Below are positions 56,102 to 63,947 of a stretch of DNA of 64,000 nucleotides, piece after piece (the first letter of the stretch is position 1; every line of letters starts with the position of its first letter). Source of the stretch: Thalassoglobus polymorphus. GTDB taxonomy: Bacteria > Planctomycetota > Planctomycetia > Planctomycetales > Planctomycetaceae. Position numbers and translations under genes: made by a program. Where the stretch lies: assembly GCF_007744255.1 (NCBI RefSeq), contig NZ_CP036267.1, positions 3,413,500-3,477,499 of the forward strand, in the 5' to 3' direction. The notes beneath the pieces are model-generated. The model did not search any database. It saw nothing but the letters and a program-made list of their open reading frames with translations, and was not told where the DNA came from.

Positions 56102-56160
56102 ATAAAAAATCCCGGAAACAGAGAGTCCTAGGGGGGCTGAGGACTTCAATCTATTCCCGG
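56102..56160 (-). terminator. Branched hairpin and T-run after the 46-codon gene
   Basis: On the minus strand AGTCCT/AGGACT forms an inner hairpin inside an outer CCCGG/CCGGG pairing, followed by TTTTTTATTTT. It overlaps the last codons and stop of the small gene and looks like a Rho-independent terminator. Confidence 0.7.
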
Positions 56161-56286
56161 GGGCGATGAGCGTTTGCCGGACCTTCGAAAGCCACTCATC
56201 AAGCTTTCGATGACGGGAAACATACGGGGTGCTTCAAAACCGGTCAATACGTTTTTAACTGTTTCTGGTTTCACTGGACCTTGCAT
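56146..56286 (-). CDS. Candidate 46-residue protein, unknown family
   Basis: ATG at 56286 to TGA at 56146, 46 residues beginning MQGPVKPETVKNVLTGF and ending KRSSPPGID. The central FPVIESLMSGFRRSGKR would form a short amphipathic, basic helix. A purine-rich GGCGGTGGAG lies 16-20 bases upstream, farther than usual. The frame runs straight into a hairpin with a T-run, as expected for a small single-gene transcript. I do not recognise the family. A structured RNA is the alternative: an 8-bp stem TCGAAAGC/GCTTTCGA lies inside the frame. It is too short for most gene callers. Confidence 0.5.
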   Translation of the reverse strand: MQGPVKPETVKNVLTGFEAPRMFPVIESLMSGFRRSGKRSSPPGID

Positions 56287-56756
56287 GGATTTTATGCCTG
56301 CTCCACCGCCTTAACATTCACGTAAACGCATTGGCAGTAGGGTGATACGGGAAACGAAAGCCCCCCAGCCAAAGCCGCAAATCTTGCCGATTCGTCTGTC
56401 ACCGCAGTTCATCCTCAAGGAGTCGGGGAGATAAACTTAAAAGATTTCCCTTCAGAACGTTAAATGCACTCAAAAATGAGTAAGTTTGCATCGCTTTCAC
56501 GAGCTCAGTCGACAGATTGAAAAGGACTGAACAGGATTTGGCGATCGAGGAAATTATTGAAAACCTGTCGGTTTTGGGATGATTCATCCTGAAGAGTCGG
56601 TTTTCTGTTGAGTTCGGGCTACCTAATGCGTTTTTCGTGTTGTTAAACTCTGTGACAGAATAATTCTCAGTTGACTGATTGCCGGAAAGGGAGTTCAGGC
56701 AAGGCAAGTATTGAGAATTTTCGAGTATGCGCTGGAATGTCCTTCGGAGAGACACA
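56287..56756. other. Divergent intergenic region
   Basis: Lies upstream of both the 46-codon gene and the large coiled-coil gene. A 195-residue leftward frame spans part of it (56399-56986) but runs antisense through the start of the large gene and has a composition unlike real proteins, so it is not called. No riboswitch or RNA gene was recognised. Confidence 0.5.
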
Positions 56757-59700
56757 ATGAAGCCGGAAATGCCTGAGATCATTGCTTTACAGTTCCAACG
56801 TTTGCGTACTCGAATTCGATCAGTGGCTGCTGCAGGAGGGGTGGGATTAACACTCTTCTCAGTCGCGACAGCCGTCGGACTCGCGATTCTGATGGATATC
56901 CTCTTCGATCTGCCTGTCGCTGTTCGGTTGGGAATGTTGGTGGCTGCTGCAGGCTTGTCAGTCATTGGAGTCGCTTTCTGGATCATTCGGCCATTGACTC
57001 AACGTGTCCAAGACGACGAACTGGCAGCGATTGTCGAACAGCAATACCCGGAACTTAACGAACGCTTGCTCTCTGCGGTCGAACTGGATGAGCACACCGA
57101 TTCAGATGCTTCTCCGATGATGAAGAAATGGCTGATGCAGGAAACTGTGAGCCTTTCGAAGCGAGTTGACTTCACCGATTCCATCGATGCATCACGGTCT
57201 GTGCGTCGTTGTTGGTGGGGAGGAATTGCCTGTCTGGCACTTGTATTACCCACACTCTTCGCGGGAGATGCTTACGCTGTTTTGGTCTCTCGATTTCTGA
57301 ATCCATGGGGCAATTACGAGCGAGTTCAAAATTTGATCCTGCAGGTTGTTGATGGAGACCGCACAGTGCCACAAGGGAGTGACGTCATTATTGAAGTGAA
57401 AACGGGATGGCGGTTTCAGCCAGGAACACTACCGAAATCAGCGTGGTTAGAATGGACCACAGATGATAGCCCGACGGAAGCTCGTCGGCTCGACTGGAAC
57501 CAAAAGACTGAGAGTTACATCGGAACACTGCCGCGGATCGGAAGAAGCTTTTCGTATCACGTTTCTGCAGCACGTTCAAAAACTCGGTCTTATCGAATCA
57601 ATGTTGTCCCACTGCCTGCCGTCGAAGAGTTGCAAGTTGAAATATCCCCGCCAGCGTACACTGGCCATCCAGCACAATTCCATGATTTGGTACTGGGTGA
57701 AATCCGTGTCATTGAGCAATCGCAATGGGATGTTGCAGTGAGATTTAACAAGCCGATTGAAAAGGCTGAGATACTCTGGCTCGATGGAACCGCTTCCCCG
57801 GAGCAACTCGAGAAGCTTGAAACTCTTCCGGGAGGATTGCCGATCTTCAAGCGGACAGAATTTACATTAAGTGCTGACAAGCAACTTGCTTCAATCGAAG
57901 AAGTCCTCTCTTTAAATTCTCCGTCTGGACGTTTCGTGATTCGAGGAATTGACAAAGAAGGGCTCGCATCGGACACAAGTGCCATTCGTCGGCTCACCAT
58001 CGATGCTGACCAGCCTCCTCTCATTCAATTTACTGATCATGAAGAGAACACCGCAGTCCGCCCGGACGATGTCCTTGATATTCCAGTTTCAGTGATCGAC
58101 GACTTTGGAATGAGCTCCGTCGAATTGCATTATGAAATGATTCGCACCGAAGCATTTCATGAAAAGGGAATCCTCAAGATGGAGAATCTGAGAGATCAGG
58201 GACGAGCATTGACTCATTCTTTCCGACTGGACCTTTCACCACTGAAACTTGAACCTGGAATGCGATTGACTCTCCGTGGTCGGGCGACGGATGAGCGTCC
58301 CGTTCCGAAACCGAATGAATCGTGGACGATCACGCGATCTTTGCTGATTCGCTCCGACGCAAAGCCGTACGGGGAGCAAACTGTTGTTGAACAGCAGCAG
58401 CGCACGGACCAAGTGATTGAGACGCTGAAAACGGAACTGCAACAACAAAAAGAAAAGGCCCGCCAGTTCGAACAAGACGCCAAAGAGGCGAACGCTAATC
58501 GTGAAGAATGGGAAGCCCAGGATGATGTTCAACAAATGCAGGAGAAACTTGAAAAGTTGCAACAGCAATTGGAAAAGCTGAGTGCATTGTTCGAACAACA
58601 ACCACTCTTTGACCAGATCGCGAAAGAGACACAAGAGATCGCTGAGGGAAAACTGGAAGATGCCAGCGAGAGCGTCAAACAGGCTCAGCAAGCCGAACTG
58701 AAACAAAAGTCGCAGGAATTCGCCAAAGCGTCGGAGCAACTCAATGACGCAGCCAAACAGCTAGAGGAACTACAACAAAAGTACAGGGAGATCGCTGATT
58801 TACAACGCGATCTGTTGGAGTTGGGGCGCCTCGCGAATCAAACAGAAAGATTGGCGAATAGCGTCGAAGATTTGGAACATCGACAAAAAGAGCTGAACTC
58901 TCAACCTGCTGAACCTCAGCCGATCACAAACCAGCAAGCTAAACAGAAGGCATGGGATGCTGATCATCGTGAAGCCTGGGGAGATCACCAGCAACTCAGC
59001 AACACGCTCAACGATCTATTTGAGCGACGCCCTGAGCTTGCAGATGCGGCAGCTGAAGCTTTGGAGAAGCAGCTCGAGCAACTTGCAAAACGGACTGAGG
59101 AGCTCTCTCAACGGCAAGAGAATCTAGCGAAGGCTGCGAAGCAATCTGCGGAACGGACTGTAAAGGAATTAGAGGCCGTTCAGAAACAGCAAAACGACGT
59201 TGCTTCGAAAGCTGATGAATTGCAAAAAGGTCTTGAACAACCGGAGGCTATGCAGGACGCCGAACAGGCTGCCAAACTGTTGCAGAAAGCGCAAGCTGAC
59301 TTGGCGGAAGGCAATACTGCCGATGCAGCTGAGGCACAGAGCCAGGCACAAAATCAATTTGAAAAACTTGCTGAGCAACTTAGATCCCAGAAGGAAACTG
59401 AGACTCCGAATGAATCGAAAGCCGACACAAAAAAGCAGGCTCAACAGGCTCAGGAAATTGCGGAACAACTTTCGAAGTCGGTTGAACAGCTCGAAAAGCT
59501 TATCGCTGGGATAGAGCCCCCTCCTCAAGAGACCCCTCCTCAAGAGACCGCAGCCCAAGATCAAACGACTGAGGATCAACCCAATGCGAAGATCGAAAAT
59601 GAAACGACTGTAAAAACGGCTCCTGCTGTAAAGCCAGAAAGTGCTGCGAAGGAGAATGTGAACTATCCAGATCTTTTGGAGAAGCAGAAGCAACTGGCTG

Positions 59701-61010
59701 ACATCGCAAAGCAAATTCAACAAGCTGTTGAGAGCCAAGAAGGGACAAGCAAGGAGGCTCAGCAGGCAAGCGAGCAATTCGCAACGCAGTCACAGCAATC
59801 TTCGGATCAGGCTCAACAACTCGACTCCTCTCAAGCTGCACAAAAAGCCCAACAAGCAGTTGAATCTGCACAAAAACTTTCGGAACAACTACAACAGCAA
59901 GAAGCCCCCAAAGCACTTCAGCAAGCGGCTCAACAGGCTGCGCAGCAACAATCTGAAGTCGCAGAGAAACTGCAAAACGTCGCGAAAAGCCAGAGTGCTC
60001 AAAAGGAAATGCAGTCTCAAATGCAACAGCAGAACCAACAAGAAGTTGCACAACTTGCTGACGAACTTAAGAAGCGGACTGAGGAGTTGGCCTCAAACCC
60101 GATCAACAGAGAAAAACAAGCACAATCCGGAACTGAAGCTCAGCAACTGGCTCAACAAGCTCAGGAAGCAATGAAACAATCCAATGAGCAAGCTAAGCAA
60201 AGCAATCAGGGTCAAGCCAGCAAACAGGCACAACAAGCTGCTGATTCTCTGAACCAAGCCTCTCAAAAAGTGATGGAAGCGAGCGGCCAGCAAAAGCCGA
60301 CTCCGCAGCAACCAAGTGAATCAGGTCAACCGGGCGAAGAAGCGCAACCGGGGCAACAAGGCGAAACGCAGAACAACTCATCGGAGAAGACTTCTTCCGA
60401 ACAAAGTCAGCTGTCCGATTCGATCGTCCCCGCAGAAGTTGGAACTCAGGTTGCTCAAGCGTCTCGCGAACTGAAACAAGCGGGCGAAATGTTGCAGCAA
60501 CTCGGAAAACCGACTCCGGGAACAAAAGGAGATCAAGATGGTGATCCCGAAGAGGGAGAGGCCTCTCAAGATCAACCGATGGATGGTGGAGAAGGTGAAG
60601 GTCAGCAGAAAGAAGGCGATCCCTCACAGTCGGGGCAACAGCCATCTTCTTCAGAGGCACTTCGACAGGCTGCTCAGTCTATGCGACAGGCTGCGGGGAA
60701 ATCTGGAATGTCACAGTCCCAACAAAAAACGGGTGACTCCGACCAACAAGCCCAGGAAAGCAGTAGCGGATCTGGCAATGAAGCTTCCGACTTTGGATCG
60801 ACTCAGCAACTTGCAGAGTTAATGCAAATGCAAATCGATTTATCCAACATGTCCAAACGCGATTGGGGACAACTTCCGGGAGAACTTCAAACCGAGCTAC
60901 TCGAGTCTTCACAAAAGAAGGCCTCGGGAGAGTATCAAAAACTAATCCGTCGCTACTTCAACGATATCTCCAAAGCACGCTCACCAGAGATGAAACCTCA
61001 GCAAAACTAG
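56757..61010 (+). CDS. Large coiled-coil membrane protein (DUF4175-like)
   Basis: 1417 residues from the ATG at 56757, six bases after GGAGAG; the frame from 56727 adds ten residues. Three hydrophobic segments (about 27-50, 56-78 and 145-170) anchor the N-terminus, followed by a beta-rich region to about 540 with ISPPAYTGHP as in DUF4175. Residues about 550-1250 are a long coiled coil dominated by Gln, Glu, Lys and Ala (QQ, EQL, AQQA repeats). A Gly/Ser/Gln-rich linker is followed by a short conserved C-terminus (LMQMQIDLSNMSKRDWGQLP). The family is frequent in Planctomycetes beside VWA/BatA proteins; its role is unknown, probably structural or in envelope organisation. Confidence 0.85.
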   Translation: MKPEMPEIIALQFQRLRTRIRSVAAAGGVGLTLFSVATAVGLAILMDILFDLPVAVRLGMLVAAAGLSVIGVAFWIIRPLTQRVQDDELAAIVEQQYPELNERLLSAVELDEHTDSDASPMMKKWLMQETVSLSKRVDFTDSIDASRSVRRCWWGGIACLALVLPTLFAGDAYAVLVSRFLNPWGNYERVQNLILQVVDGDRTVPQGSDVIIEVKTGWRFQPGTLPKSAWLEWTTDDSPTEARRLDWNQKTESYIGTLPRIGRSFSYHVSAARSKTRSYRINVVPLPAVEELQVEISPPAYTGHPAQFHDLVLGEIRVIEQSQWDVAVRFNKPIEKAEILWLDGTASPEQLEKLETLPGGLPIFKRTEFTLSADKQLASIEEVLSLNSPSGRFVIRGIDKEGLASDTSAIRRLTIDADQPPLIQFTDHEENTAVRPDDVLDIPVSVIDDFGMSSVELHYEMIRTEAFHEKGILKMENLRDQGRALTHSFRLDLSPLKLEPGMRLTLRGRATDERPVPKPNESWTITRSLLIRSDAKPYGEQTVVEQQQRTDQVIETLKTELQQQKEKARQFEQDAKEANANREEWEAQDDVQQMQEKLEKLQQQLEKLSALFEQQPLFDQIAKETQEIAEGKLEDASESVKQAQQAELKQKSQEFAKASEQLNDAAKQLEELQQKYREIADLQRDLLELGRLANQTERLANSVEDLEHRQKELNSQPAEPQPITNQQAKQKAWDADHREAWGDHQQLSNTLNDLFERRPELADAAAEALEKQLEQLAKRTEELSQRQENLAKAAKQSAERTVKELEAVQKQQNDVASKADELQKGLEQPEAMQDAEQAAKLLQKAQADLAEGNTADAAEAQSQAQNQFEKLAEQLRSQKETETPNESKADTKKQAQQAQEIAEQLSKSVEQLEKLIAGIEPPPQETPPQETAAQDQTTEDQPNAKIENETTVKTAPAVKPESAAKENVNYPDLLEKQKQLADIAKQIQQAVESQEGTSKEAQQASEQFATQSQQSSDQAQQLDSSQAAQKAQQAVESAQKLSEQLQQQEAPKALQQAAQQAAQQQSEVAEKLQNVAKSQSAQKEMQSQMQQQNQQEVAQLADELKKRTEELASNPINREKQAQSGTEAQQLAQQAQEAMKQSNEQAKQSNQGQASKQAQQAADSLNQASQKVMEASGQQKPTPQQPSESGQPGEEAQPGQQGETQNNSSEKTSSEQSQLSDSIVPAEVGTQVAQASRELKQAGEMLQQLGKPTPGTKGDQDGDPEEGEASQDQPMDGGEGEGQQKEGDPSQSGQQPSSSEALRQAAQSMRQAAGKSGMSQSQQKTGDSDQQAQESSSGSGNEASDFGSTQQLAELMQMQIDLSNMSKRDWGQLPGELQTELLESSQKKASGEYQKLIRRYFNDISKARSPEMKPQQN

Positions 61011-61011
61011 A

Positions 61012-61390
61012 ACACTTCGTGTTTTTGTGTCCGTGAAGAACGATTTTCATGTAATGAATTACTCATGCCCACGAGACTGGTCGCGGACTTCTCTTCAAGA
61101 CTGCCTTAGTACACTTCGTGTTTTGGTGTCCGTGAAGGGCGATTTTCATATAATGAACCACTCATGCCCACGAGACTGGTCGCGGACTTCTCTTCAAGAC
61201 TGTCTTAGTACACTTCGTGTTATCGTGCTCGTGAAGTTCGCTTTCTTGACTTCATCGACTGCTCGCCACGAGGCAGAACGTTGAGACCGACATTGGATTT
61301 GCTTAGAGAACACAGTCGTGTTTCTGGTGCCCGTGGAGAGTGCTTTTCATTTCGAAAATCGCACATGTCCACGAGGCACAAATTCAAAAC
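61012..61390 (+). repeat. Four tandem PR2-type repeats, about 99 bases each
   Basis: Units begin ACACTTCGTGTT or ACACAGTCGTG at 61012, 61111, 61210 and 61310. The first two are nearly identical, with GTGTCCGTGAAG, ATTTTCAT, CATGCCCACGAGACTGG and a shared CGCGGACTTCTCTTCAAGACTG tail split by small changes. The third and fourth carry the usual GCCACGAGGCAGAACG or GTCCACGAGGCAC. The ORF spanning 61027-61284 comes only from this periodicity and is not called. Confidence 0.85.
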
Positions 61391-61411
61391 AAAACGCGAA
61401 GTTGCCAAGAC

Positions 61412-61771
61412 TTACTCTGCTTCAAGCCATTTCCAAGCATCCTCGAGTTGAGAGGCGTCAAAGTATTGAACCTTTGCCATCGTAAAGGGTTTGCAAACAG
61501 TGGCCATCGATTTTTCCCAGCTCTTCTCACCGACTAATGCGATCTTTTCTATCTTCGTGCAGTGTGTTGTCGAGAATTTGATATCGTCCCACAACGCTTT
61601 CGCATCCCAACCCTGAAAATCGTGGAACTGAGCGAGCAGCCTTGCTTTGCCATGTTCAGCAATCGCGGCATCTACGAGAGGGACGAACGTCTTGTAGTCT
61701 TCATCGTGAAGCTTCCCGGAAAGCTTGAAACCGATAGTTTTATCGGATGTCGAATTTAGTTGTTCAATCAT
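61412..61771 (-). CDS. STAS/SpoIIAA-like domain protein
   Basis: 119 residues from the ATG at 61771, with AAGGA seven bases before it; the longer frame from 61825 adds 18 basic residues. It matches the SpoIIAA-like/STAS family by its alternating strands and helices: KTIGFKLSGKLHDEDYKTFVP, ARLLAQFHDFQGWDAKALWDDIKF, KIEKIALVGEKSWEKSMATVCKPF and the closing FDASQLEDAWKWLE. These small proteins bind partners or ligands, and many have no known function. Single gene, close to the tandem repeat. Confidence 0.82.
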   Translation of the reverse strand: MIEQLNSTSDKTIGFKLSGKLHDEDYKTFVPLVDAAIAEHGKARLLAQFHDFQGWDAKALWDDIKFSTTHCTKIEKIALVGEKSWEKSMATVCKPFTMAKVQYFDASQLEDAWKWLEAE

Positions 61772-61869
61772 CAGTCGTTCCTTAAGTTTGAGTTTCTTTG
61801 AGTATCGATTCTTTATCGTGAGCAACTTGCCTGTCTGTTCCAGAAGCCTGATCTGACCGGGCTCTTCAC

Positions 61870-62030
61870 TTAAAACTCTTTCAAAATTTTCTCATCCGCG
61901 TCCATCTTCAAACCAGTAAATGGGTAGTTGTTAAATGAGCAACCGTCGGTGCGACATCGACTTTCTGAATGATGTCCAGTTTTGTTCCGGGGCAAAACCC
62001 TTCAGCGGCTGCGACAAACATCGCGTGCAT
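61870..62030 (-). pseudogene. C-terminal remnant of a phosphodiesterase/alkaline phosphatase gene
   Basis: From 62030 leftward one frame reads MHAMFVAAAEGF, TKLDIIQKVDVAPTVAH; after a frameshift another continues FNNYPFTGLKMDADEKILKEF and stops at 61870. Joined, they match the C-terminal tail of ectonucleotide pyrophosphatase/phosphodiesterase-like proteins (HAxFVAAGPG, VDVAPT). The rest of the gene is missing: an in-frame stop precedes the first Met, and a PR2-like piece (CCTCGTGACGAGGC, near 62073) lies just beyond. It is a broken fragment with one frameshift. Confidence 0.7.
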
Positions 62031-62317
62031 TTAACCTGAACGAGGATCATGAGGATCACCTTCATGACTTTATAGGCCCTCGTGACGAGGCAAAGCGAGA
62101 AACCAATATTGAATTTGCTATCGAAAATTCTACTGACTGGGTCGCTGAGAACGAAGCGAACGAACAAGAAACCTGCCGAGTGCGGAGCCGACGTCAATTT
62201 TGCCTCTTGCCCTGCCTGGCCCATTTGATGATTTCAGCTTTGTGGAAGCATCAGCGGCGCGAGAGCTTACGAGAGTTTGAAGCGACGAAGCGGAAGCGAT
62301 ACGAGAATTCGATTCCG
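62031..62317. other. Intergenic, no intact gene seen
   Basis: Lies between the pseudogene fragment and the PEP-CTERM gene. Short frames overlap each other on both strands without family resemblance. A PR2-like fragment is near 62073. Confidence 0.5.
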
Positions 62318-62917
62318 CTATGAGATGCTCAAAGAGTGACGCCGTCGACGATGCCCCATCGCGACACATGCGAGACCGATCCCGAATAAGACAATTGCAG
62401 ACGGTTCCGGAACAGCAGACGATTCGGTTTCGGGAGTGAAAGTCAGATTATCAATGGCAATCCCATTGACCTGCAGAATAATGAAATGAGTGATCCCAGC
62501 TCCTGAAATTGAGAGCGTTTGAGCGGTCGGACCTGTGAACATTGCTTCGTCGACTAAGACGTTCATTGCGTTAAACCCTCTCAAAGTGACTGTGTCTTCA
62601 TCCACACCTGAATCGCCAGCGAAAACAGAAATTGAACTTACGCTGGTCACAGTCCCAACAAAAATCGCAGAAATGTCTCCACCTGGGATTTGGGAGTTTT
62701 GAGCAGCCTTTCCAGTATTTCCGACTTGGATCGTCGAACCATCAACAATCTCAAGATCGTCACTGAACTGAATCCCCAATGCATTGAAGGTTTCGTTGTC
62801 CAGTTGGCCATTCGCAAACGAATCAAAATCAAGAGTGACCATCGCCGCTCGCCCTTGACTTGGAATCAAAAGCAACGCAAAAGTGCAAATCGAAAGATAA
62901 TGAACTGCCCGGCTCAT
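62318..62917 (-). CDS. PEP-CTERM sorted surface protein
   Basis: 199 residues from the ATG at 62917, beginning MSRAVHYLSICTFALLLIPSQGRA as a signal peptide; the longer frame from 63052 adds 45 residues that hide the signal. The body is a beta-rich secreted domain (TLDFDSFANGQLDNETFNALGIQFSDDLEI) like DUF642/DUF5801-type carbohydrate or surface domains. The C-terminus is a clear PEP-CTERM signal: VPEPSAIVLFGIGLACVAM then a basic GHRRRRH. This directs export and exosortase processing. The function of the body is unknown. Confidence 0.87.
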   Translation of the reverse strand: MSRAVHYLSICTFALLLIPSQGRAAMVTLDFDSFANGQLDNETFNALGIQFSDDLEIVDGSTIQVGNTGKAAQNSQIPGGDISAIFVGTVTSVSSISVFAGDSGVDEDTVTLRGFNAMNVLVDEAMFTGPTAQTLSISGAGITHFIILQVNGIAIDNLTFTPETESSAVPEPSAIVLFGIGLACVAMGHRRRRHSLSIS

Positions 62918-63159
62918 TGTGCCACTACCAAATGGGAGTGCTTTGGATGGAAAGCGTCGAAGCTTGTTCTTTAAAATTACCTCTCCAGATGACCGCTCAC
63001 AACGAAGAACGCCGCAGCTTTTAGTGAGAAAAACGAAATAATCAAAACCCACCGATGGGTTGATTGGCCCTCATTTCCGCAGTTTAATGACTCAGATTTC
63101 GTTTTTTGGGGCATTGCGATTGCTCAAGTTCCTGACCGATCGAGGTAGGAGCAGTTTTC

Positions 63160-63312
63160 AGCTACCGTGTGCCTGTGAAGAACGCATTTTTCTAGAGCCA
63201 GTCCGAAAACCTCTGGAATAGCCGCTTTTCTTTACGTTTGAGAGAGCAATTTAATGTTTCAGGATCAGTTCTAATAGATTTGCTGTTGGCCCACTCGGCA
63301 GAACGCCCCTCA
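63160..63312 (+). repeat. PR2 repeat with a nested PR1 insertion
   Basis: The PR2 part begins TACCGTGTGCCTGTGAAG and is broken after GCATTTTTCTAG (63195). It resumes at TAGATTTGCTGTTGGCCCACTCGGCAG (63275). The break is at the same PR2 position as in the 54757-54991 copy, and the inserted PR1 (copy F) has the opposite orientation. Confidence 0.82.
63193..63273 (+). repeat. PR1 palindromic repeat, copy F, inserted inside PR2
   Basis: TAGAGCCAGTCCGAAAACC to TTTCAGGATCAGTTCTA, with the central TTTACGTTTGAGAG. It has CTAG at the left and CTAA at the right junction. Confidence 0.85.
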
Positions 63313-63462
63313 ATTCGCAAAATTGCGAAGCAGTGCGTCAAGCGATAATTGATGAGTTGTCCACGTATGGTCGCCGGTGTGGAGAGCAAGACGCGACTCA
63401 ACTTTCTCAGATCGACTTGGAGCTTCCCTCAAGCCTTCGAAGAAACTTTCTGGCGATGCCGT

Positions 63463-63687
63463 TCACGTTGCTTCATGGGCAACATACTTTGGTGATATGC
63501 TTTCTGAAGAACGCATCGAACGATCTTGGCTGATCTTGTCCCTGGAAACCTGCTGCGATGCGGGCCGCTGTTTTCCAAGCGGTGCCCTGGTGTAAACCAC
63601 ACCAGAAGTAACGCTCAAGCCACAAACGATCACCGCCAGAAACCTCGCAACCCGCACCGCAGCGGATTTCCCTGAACGATCTTTCAA
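63463..63687 (-). CDS. Possible small secreted or membrane protein (weak)
   Basis: 74 residues from a TTG at 63687 (no ATG at the start), with one hydrophobic segment RFLAVIVCGLSVTSGVVY near the N-terminus followed by a Ser/Arg-rich tail. No clear ribosome-binding site and no family match. It may be a real small exported protein or a chance frame; I lean only slightly to real. Confidence 0.28.
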   Translation of the reverse strand: MKDRSGKSAAVRVARFLAVIVCGLSVTSGVVYTRAPLGKQRPASQQVSRDKISQDRSMRSSESISPKYVAHEAT

Positions 63688-63947
63688 TCAGCTTTTCAAT
63701 CTCTCATCCAACACTCACTCCTCCGGACAGTTCATCACAAATTGTGCATTCATATCCCAGATGTATCGACTTCGCTTCTAGAAACATTATCGACCAGACT
63801 CGCGACAGATTCTGTGAAGCATCCCACATGGCGAGTCCATTTCTGAAATCGTCTTCGATCATATTCAACTCCTGTCATGGTTGGCGGACGTGGACTGCTT
63901 TGATACCGTGCGAGGATGTTTATCTTGGTTGAAGAAGGATGAGGAAG
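63688..63947. other. Intergenic, no gene seen
   Basis: Leads into the partial oxidoreductase gene. No repeat copy or strong hairpin recognised. The promoter of that gene probably lies here, but I could not place it. Confidence 0.4.

Noticed and set aside
56287-56400. Possible riboswitch or structured RNA upstream of the 46-codon gene
   Set aside because: I looked for cobalamin, c-di-GMP, tmRNA, SRP and RNase P core motifs and saw none clearly; left as intergenic.
56399-56986. 195-residue leftward open frame
   Set aside because: It runs antisense across the start of the large coiled-coil gene, has no ribosome-binding site or family match, and an unlikely composition; the plus-strand gene is well supported.
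61027-61284. 85-residue frame with internal repeats
   Set aside because: It is produced by the tandem PR2 units; the periodicity explains the repeated peptide.
61012-61390. Possible CRISPR array
   Set aside because: The units of 99 bases are similar along their whole length, with no short repeat and unique spacer pattern, and no cas gene is near.
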